10,476 nucleotides of DNA from Ruminococcaceae bacterium UBA794 (lineage in GTDB: Bacteria > Bacillota > Clostridia > Oscillospirales > Ruminococcaceae), in NCBI GenBank assembly GCA_002304735.1, contig DBIU01000076.1, positions 27,695 through 38,170 on the forward strand, in the 5' to 3' direction. Shown in pieces: positions 7,261-10,476 of this stretch. Each line of letters opens with the position of its first letter. The first letter of the stretch is position 1. Both the position numbers and the translations under genes were made by a program. The notes beneath the pieces were generated by a model. It had not been told where the DNA came from and did not search any database. It saw nothing but the letters and a program-made list of their open reading frames with translations.

Positions 7261-7668
7261 ATGGTAAAAAAGAGCCTTAACGCAGAAACAATCAACCTTG
7301 ACGAGGTTATAGAGTTCATAAACGGTCAGCTTGAAGAAAATGACTGCCCGATGAAGGCGCAGGTTCAGATTGATATTGCGGCGGAGGAAATATTTGTAAA
7401 CGTCGCGCATTATGCATACAAGCCCGATATCGGAATTGTCGATATCTGCGTTGATTTCACGGAAAACCCGAGAAAAGCGCTGATAAGCTTTGTCGACAGC
7501 GGAAAGCCCTATAATCCGCTTGAAAAGCCCGACCCCGACGTTACGCTTTCAATTGACGAAAGAAAAGAGGGCGGACTTGGGATTTATATGGTGAAAAAGA
7601 GTATGGACGATGTGATTTATGAGTTCAAGAACGGTCAAAATCACCTCACGATTGTCAAAAACCTTTAA
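7261..7668 (+). CDS. RsbW/SpoIIAB-like ATP-binding serine kinase (anti-sigma factor type)
   Basis: A 135-residue GHKL-fold ATPase of the HATPase_c_2 type. These kinases bind a target such as a sigma factor and phosphorylate the matching STAS protein. The N box is E43-I-F-V-N47 in A-A-E-E-I-F-V-N-V; the G1 box is D79-S-G81; the glycine-rich lid is G104-G-L-G107 followed by I-Y-M-V-K. Length is typical and there is no sensor domain or membrane segment. GGAGG at 7250-7254 lies before the ATG, 21 bases after the STAS stop. The gene order antagonist-kinase matches rsbV-rsbW and spoIIAA-spoIIAB, but the sigma gene that normally follows is absent. Its client may be a distant sigma factor or a non-sigma protein. 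Confidence 0.9.
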   Translation: MVKKSLNAETINLDEVIEFINGQLEENDCPMKAQVQIDIAAEEIFVNVAHYAYKPDIGIVDICVDFTENPRKALISFVDSGKPYNPLEKPDPDVTLSIDERKEGGLGIYMVKKSMDDVIYEFKNGQNHLTIVKNL

Positions 7669-7680
7669 GGAGGACTTTCG

Positions 7681-7959
7681 ATGAACGACAGCCTTACGCT
7701 GCTTCTGGAAAAGGCAAAGACCGACAGTCGGCTCAGAGAGCGGATTTACGCGACCCGCAGCGACAAAAATCCCGTAAACGCGCTTTGCGTTCTCGCAACC
7801 GGCGAGGGCTTCCCGATTACGGCTGCGGAGCTTATCGACGAGGGCGAAACGTCCTGCGCGGCGATGCTGCGCTCGGTAAACGGCGGCGGCGTTGAAGCGC
7901 CGGAGGGCTGGGACGATTTGTACGAGATGTTTTTCGCGGCGCTTGATTATATCGGATAA
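7681..7959 (+). CDS. Nif11-like small protein (possible RiPP-precursor-like or regulatory peptide)
   Basis: A 92-residue protein. Residues 5-53 resemble the Nif11 leader domain: a first helix L-L-L-E-K-A-K-T-D-S-R-L-R-E-R-I and then G-E-G-F-P-I-T-A-A-E-L, the characteristic A-x-x-x-G-F-x-x-x-x-x-E-L pattern. After a short linker comes N-G-G-G at 67-70, in the place where Nif11 leaders carry a double-glycine cleavage site, followed by a 22-residue acidic, aromatic tail (G-W-D-D-L-Y-E-M-F-F). That tail has no Cys, Ser or Thr, so it is a poor substrate for lanthipeptide-type modification, and no maturase or peptidase gene is visible. A standalone regulatory or adaptor protein is at least as likely. 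AAGGAGG directly follows the kinase stop; the operon terminator lies immediately downstream. Confidence 0.65.
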   Translation: MNDSLTLLLEKAKTDSRLRERIYATRSDKNPVNALCVLATGEGFPITAAELIDEGETSCAAMLRSVNGGGVEAPEGWDDLYEMFFAALDYIG

Positions 7960-7960
7960 A

Positions 7961-7997
7961 AAATAAACCCGCTTGTTTAACGAGCGGGATTATTTTT
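7961..7997 (+). terminator. Intrinsic terminator closing the nine-gene operon
   Basis: An eight-base stem pairs 7968-7975 (CCCGCTTG) with 7981-7988 (CGAGCGGG, one G-T pair), with a TTTAA loop. It is flanked by an A-rich arm and followed by TATTTTT. It starts two bases after the Nif11-like stop and precedes the next promoter. Confidence 0.9.
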
Positions 7998-8000
7998 ACA

Positions 8001-8029
8001 TTGCATTATTCGCGGGAATGTGCTATAAT
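8001..8029 (+). promoter_or_regulatory. Sigma-A-type promoter for the DUF2238 gene
   Basis: TTGCAT at 8001-8006 and TATAAT at 8024-8029 are separated by 17 bases, and TGC directly before the -10 makes it an extended -10. It lies just after the terminator and 31 bases before the ATG at 8061. The gene therefore appears to be transcribed independently of the upstream operon. Confidence 0.8.
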
Positions 8030-8060
8030 AACACTAAATCCTAACGAAAGGAAAAAGCCT

Positions 8061-8900
8061 ATGAAATACATAAAAAGACTTAAAGAAAACTATCATTCCT
8101 CGAAAAAAAGCTGCATAATTGTGCTGAATATTATGGTAAGCGCGGTAATCGCGGTTATGATAAGACAGATTATTCTCGAGAACTGGCAGAACGTCGCGCT
8201 TTGCGTGCTGTCAATCGCGCTTATGTATATTCCTGCGTTCCTCAAGACGAAAATGGGAATTACGCTCCCGAACGTGCTTGAAATCGCGGTTATTGTGTTC
8301 GTGTTCGCGGCGGAAATACTCGGAGAAATAGCGAATTTCTACAATAAAATCCCCATTTGGGACAGTATTCTCCACACAACGACAGGATTTCTCGCCGCGT
8401 CGGTCGGGTTTGGGCTGATTGATTTGCTGAACACGCACAGCAAACGTATTCAGATGACGCCGATATTTGTCGCGCTGATATCGTTCTGCTTTTCGATGAC
8501 GGTAGGAGTGCTTTGGGAATTTTTCGAGTTCAGCGGCGATAAGCTGTTCAATAAGGATATGCAAAAGGACAGAATTGTCACCACGGTTTCGTCCGTTATG
8601 CTCAATCCGAGCGGCGAAAACAAGGAAGTCGTCGTCAAAAACATCGACAGAACCGTGCTTTACGACAAGGACGGAAACGCGCTTATCACAATCGAGGGCG
8701 GCTATCTCGACATTGGAATAACCGACACGATGAAAGACCTGTTTGTAAATATGATTGGAGCGGCGGTTTTCACCGCGGCGGGATTTCTTTACATTCACCG
8801 CCGCGATAAGTATAAATTCGCAGGCGATTTTATTATCACAATCGACAGCGCTCACCAAAATAATGACGCGCAAAAGGAGCCTTCCGAAAGCGCAAACTGA
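8061..8900 (+). CDS. DUF2238 / YjdF-like polytopic membrane protein
   Basis: A 279-residue integral membrane protein of the YjdF/DUF2238 type, whose biochemical function is not established. About six hydrophobic segments are seen: roughly residues 18-35, 45-60, 69-90, 104-122, 134-152 and 228-245. Family landmarks are W100-D-S-I-L-H105 in helix 4, L-W152-E-F-F-E156 and D222-T-M-K-D226 followed by a membrane helix with I-G-A. A polar stretch of about 65 residues between the last two motifs is longer than in the short E. coli form. The chosen ATG has AAAGGA at 8047-8052. A longer in-frame reading from 8001 would start inside the -35 element and is rejected. Its own promoter and terminator make it monocistronic and probably unrelated to the upstream operon. 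Confidence 0.8.
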   Translation: MKYIKRLKENYHSSKKSCIIVLNIMVSAVIAVMIRQIILENWQNVALCVLSIALMYIPAFLKTKMGITLPNVLEIAVIVFVFAAEILGEIANFYNKIPIWDSILHTTTGFLAASVGFGLIDLLNTHSKRIQMTPIFVALISFCFSMTVGVLWEFFEFSGDKLFNKDMQKDRIVTTVSSVMLNPSGENKEVVVKNIDRTVLYDKDGNALITIEGGYLDIGITDTMKDLFVNMIGAAVFTAAGFLYIHRRDKYKFAGDFIITIDSAHQNNDAQKEPSESAN

Positions 8901-8910
8901 TTTTTACTCA

Positions 8911-8948
8911 AAAAAACGCCCTCTGTTTTTCGGCAGAGGGCTGTTTTT
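8911..8948. terminator. Bidirectional intrinsic terminator between convergent genes
   Basis: A perfect eight-base stem pairs GCCCTCTG at 8918-8925 with CAGAGGGC at 8934-8941, with an eight-base loop. TGTTTTT follows on the plus strand and AAAAAA (8911-8916) precedes it, giving a U tract on the minus strand. It can end both the DUF2238 transcript and the convergent gene. Confidence 0.88.
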
Positions 8949-8956
8949 ATGGAATT

Positions 8957-10345
8957 TTATCTCTGAGGTCCGCCCAGAGAAACGGTCTTTTCGGCTGATT
9001 TATCAATTTTTTCGCTTACTTTGTCAACGGCGCCTGTGTTTGCAAGCTCGCTGAAAGTCATCTTCGTGCGCGCAGCCTTGATATCGCCTATATTCCGCTC
9101 GACCTTCTCGTTTATCTCGTCAACCTTGCCGATTTCCTTGCCGATGGAAGAAAACAGCTTCTCCCAAAGCCACTTGAAGAAATTACCGAGCGAAAATTCC
9201 GTCTTTTGGGGCGCTTCAACCTTAGGCGTAACAAGAAAAGTTTCCGATTGTTTATTGTCGCCGACAGCGGTTGCCGTAACCTTTTCGCCCGAAAGAACCT
9301 TTGCGACAATCATAGCTTCAAGCGCGTTTTGCCTTTCTTCGCTTATGCCGCCGTTTTCCATTGCCTCAAAATCCTCGGCGGTCAGGAAAGAACCGTCTTT
9401 TGAATTGAAGTCTGCGATATCAACCGTGTACATATGCGGCTTGCCGTCTTTTTCCGAAACGCTCGCAAAAGAGGACAAATCCACAAAAACCTTGTGCGCA
9501 AAATCCTGCTCCTCCTTGGTGAGTTTATCGGGATTTTTGCCGTAGCTCTCAAGGAAAGACGTCGGGTGAACGCCTTCGCCGTAGCGTATGCCGAGATATT
9601 CAAAGTTCATTACGTTCATCTTGTTCGTTTCAACAAGCTTCTGCTCGACGTTCTCGATATATTCCTGCATAATGTCGATATTTGTTTCATCGGGAACATA
9701 ACCGCGGATATCGCGCGCATTTCCGAGCATATCCTCGTTGAATGAGTTGACTTGCTCGAAATTATGCTCATCATATGTCGAGTCAATGAATGTTTCAAGT
9801 CTGTCGAGCATACGCGCAGACTCGCTGTAAAATCTCTCGCGGTCCTCGATAGTGGAGTGAGCCGCGTCAAGCTTCTCGATAAACTCGGCGATTTCACGGG
9901 TATCGGGGTCAGCCTTGAGGGTATCGTCCATAACGCTCTTAAGCTCTTTCTTAAGCGGCTCGATATCCTTTGATGAGATGCCGTTTTCCTTGAGAAAATC
10001 CTTGTTCGCCTCGTCGGAGAGGATTTCGTCAATCCGGCTGTTAAATAAATCTCTGGTGTAAACCGCGTTGAGCGTATAAGCCGCATAAGCCGTCGCAGCG
10101 ACAAGATTTTTTCTGTCAACGTCCTTAATTATGTTCTTTTCATTTTCCTCGGTTGATTCCGCCGCAGGGTCAAACTTCTCCATAAGCCTCAACGAGCGGT
10201 TAATGAGGTCGGGCATAGTTACAAAGCGGCTGCGGGAAGAACCGCCGCCCTGAATTTCATATCCGGTCGGCACGCTGTACTTCACGTCTTCCATAGCCAT
10301 ATTCAAAACACCGGTGAAAAATTCCGCGTTCTTTTCCTTATACAT
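8957..10345 (-). CDS. Large cytoplasmic, mostly helical protein of unknown function
   Basis: I do not recognise this 462-residue protein. It has no signal peptide, no clear transmembrane helix and no catalytic motif I can name. It is acidic, rich in Glu, Asp, Lys and Asn, and should be largely helical. After residue 386 an aromatic amphipathic stretch (F389-F-K-W-L-W-E-K-L-F) could bind a membrane or a partner. A heptad-like charged region (K-V-D-E-I-N-E-K-V-E-R-N-I) follows and suggests a short coiled coil. The tail ends S-L-G-G-P-Q-R. The start at 10345 is chosen because GGAGG lies eight bases upstream; the open frame continues 35 residues further to 10450 without support. It converges on the DUF2238 gene. 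Its long intact frame with GC-rich third positions supports it as a real gene. A mobile-element accessory or effector is conceivable but unsupported. Confidence 0.75.
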   Translation of the reverse strand: MYKEKNAEFFTGVLNMAMEDVKYSVPTGYEIQGGGSSRSRFVTMPDLINRSLRLMEKFDPAAESTEENEKNIIKDVDRKNLVAATAYAAYTLNAVYTRDLFNSRIDEILSDEANKDFLKENGISSKDIEPLKKELKSVMDDTLKADPDTREIAEFIEKLDAAHSTIEDRERFYSESARMLDRLETFIDSTYDEHNFEQVNSFNEDMLGNARDIRGYVPDETNIDIMQEYIENVEQKLVETNKMNVMNFEYLGIRYGEGVHPTSFLESYGKNPDKLTKEEQDFAHKVFVDLSSFASVSEKDGKPHMYTVDIADFNSKDGSFLTAEDFEAMENGGISEERQNALEAMIVAKVLSGEKVTATAVGDNKQSETFLVTPKVEAPQKTEFSLGNFFKWLWEKLFSSIGKEIGKVDEINEKVERNIGDIKAARTKMTFSELANTGAVDKVSEKIDKSAEKTVSLGGPQR

Positions 10346-10353
10346 AATAATTT

Positions 10354-10358
10354 CCTCC
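10354..10358 (-). promoter_or_regulatory. Ribosome binding site that fixes the start of the minus-strand gene
   Basis: On the minus strand GGAGG lies eight bases before the ATG at 10345-10343. This overrides longer in-frame starts up to 10450, whose extra residues overlap an AT-rich, promoter-like leader. Confidence 0.85.
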
Positions 10359-10434
10359 GAAAAAATTTGTTTTGCACTTTCTGATTGTTTATACCGAGAA
10401 AAGCCGTTTTCGTTACAGAGGATATGCATAAAAA

Positions 10435-10454
10435 GCGAATTTCTTCTCATTCGC
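10435..10454. other. Small palindrome upstream of the minus-strand gene: possible terminator or operator
   Basis: GCGAAT at 10435-10440 and ATTCGC at 10449-10454 form a six-base inverted repeat with an eight-base spacer. On the minus strand it is followed by TTTTTATG, so it could be a weak terminator of a gene entering from the right. It could also be a protein-binding site in the leader of the 462-residue gene. No convincing -35/-10 pair was found between it and the start; TATAAA on the minus strand near 10387-10392 is a possible -10 with a poor -35. Confidence 0.3.
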
Positions 10455-10476
10455 GCAAAAAAATCACCCGCAGAAG

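Noticed and set aside
6781..7410. Minus-strand open frame (209 residues) across the lipoprotein, STAS and kinase genes
   Set aside because: It crosses three well-supported genes and two of their ribosome binding sites and has no recognisable content.
8001..8060. Twenty-residue N-terminal extension of the DUF2238 protein
   Set aside because: The extension would begin in the -35 hexamer and include the -10, so it lies upstream of transcription.
8211..8873. Minus-strand open frame (220 residues) opposite the DUF2238 gene
   Set aside because: A shadow of a membrane protein gene; its translation is rich in Arg, His and Asn with no domain, and it crosses no regulatory signals of its own.
10346..10450. 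Thirty-five-residue N-terminal extension of the minus-strand protein
   Set aside because: It reads through the GGAGG site that serves the ATG at 10345, and its own start has no comparable site.

Overview
The window looks like chromosomal or integrated-element DNA from an anaerobic Gram-positive Clostridia member, probably of the Ruminococcaceae/Oscillospiraceae type. This is an inference from Gram-positive lipoprotein and envelope genes, strong GGAGG ribosome binding sites, moderate GC with GC-rich third positions, a Nif11-like small protein, a spore-former-style partner-switching pair and a PrgI/VirB4 ATPase typical of Gram-positive conjugation systems. There is no rRNA, tRNA, CRISPR array, transposase, integrase or relaxase in the window.

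Layout: bases 1-7959 form one tightly packed plus-strand array of nine genes, with gaps of at most about 20 bases and two junctions that touch or overlap, closed by a clear intrinsic terminator at 7961-7997. In order: (1) the Ser/Gly-rich C-terminal tail of a protein whose start lies outside the window, plausibly the tail of a VirB6/TrbL-type channel protein; (2) a VirB4-family ATPase with an N-terminal two-helix PrgI-like membrane segment; (3) a lipoprotein with the fold signature of family-3 solute-binding proteins; (4) a small charged protein of unknown function; (5) an exported, C-terminally anchored protein with a Glu-Ser repeat stalk and Ig-like modules; (6) a large lipoprotein with possible propeller-like repeats near its end; (7) a STAS anti-sigma-factor antagonist; (8) an RsbW/SpoIIAB-like ATP-binding kinase; (9) a 92-residue Nif11-like protein.

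After the terminator, a DUF2238/YjdF-like membrane protein has its own good promoter and ends at a hairpin that can serve both strands. A convergent minus-strand gene of unknown function (462 residues) fills the right end; its ribosome binding site is clear and its upstream region holds a small palindrome.

How it may work together (inference): the first six genes look like the energy-supplying ATPase and envelope-exposed parts of a type IV secretion-like machine. What is unusual is that the same apparent transcript runs on into a partner-switching pair and a Nif11-like peptide, with no sigma factor or PP2C phosphatase visible. The pair may control the machine, or report its state, through a protein target encoded elsewhere. 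Whether this is part of a conjugative element or a resident secretion/surface system cannot be decided from this window.
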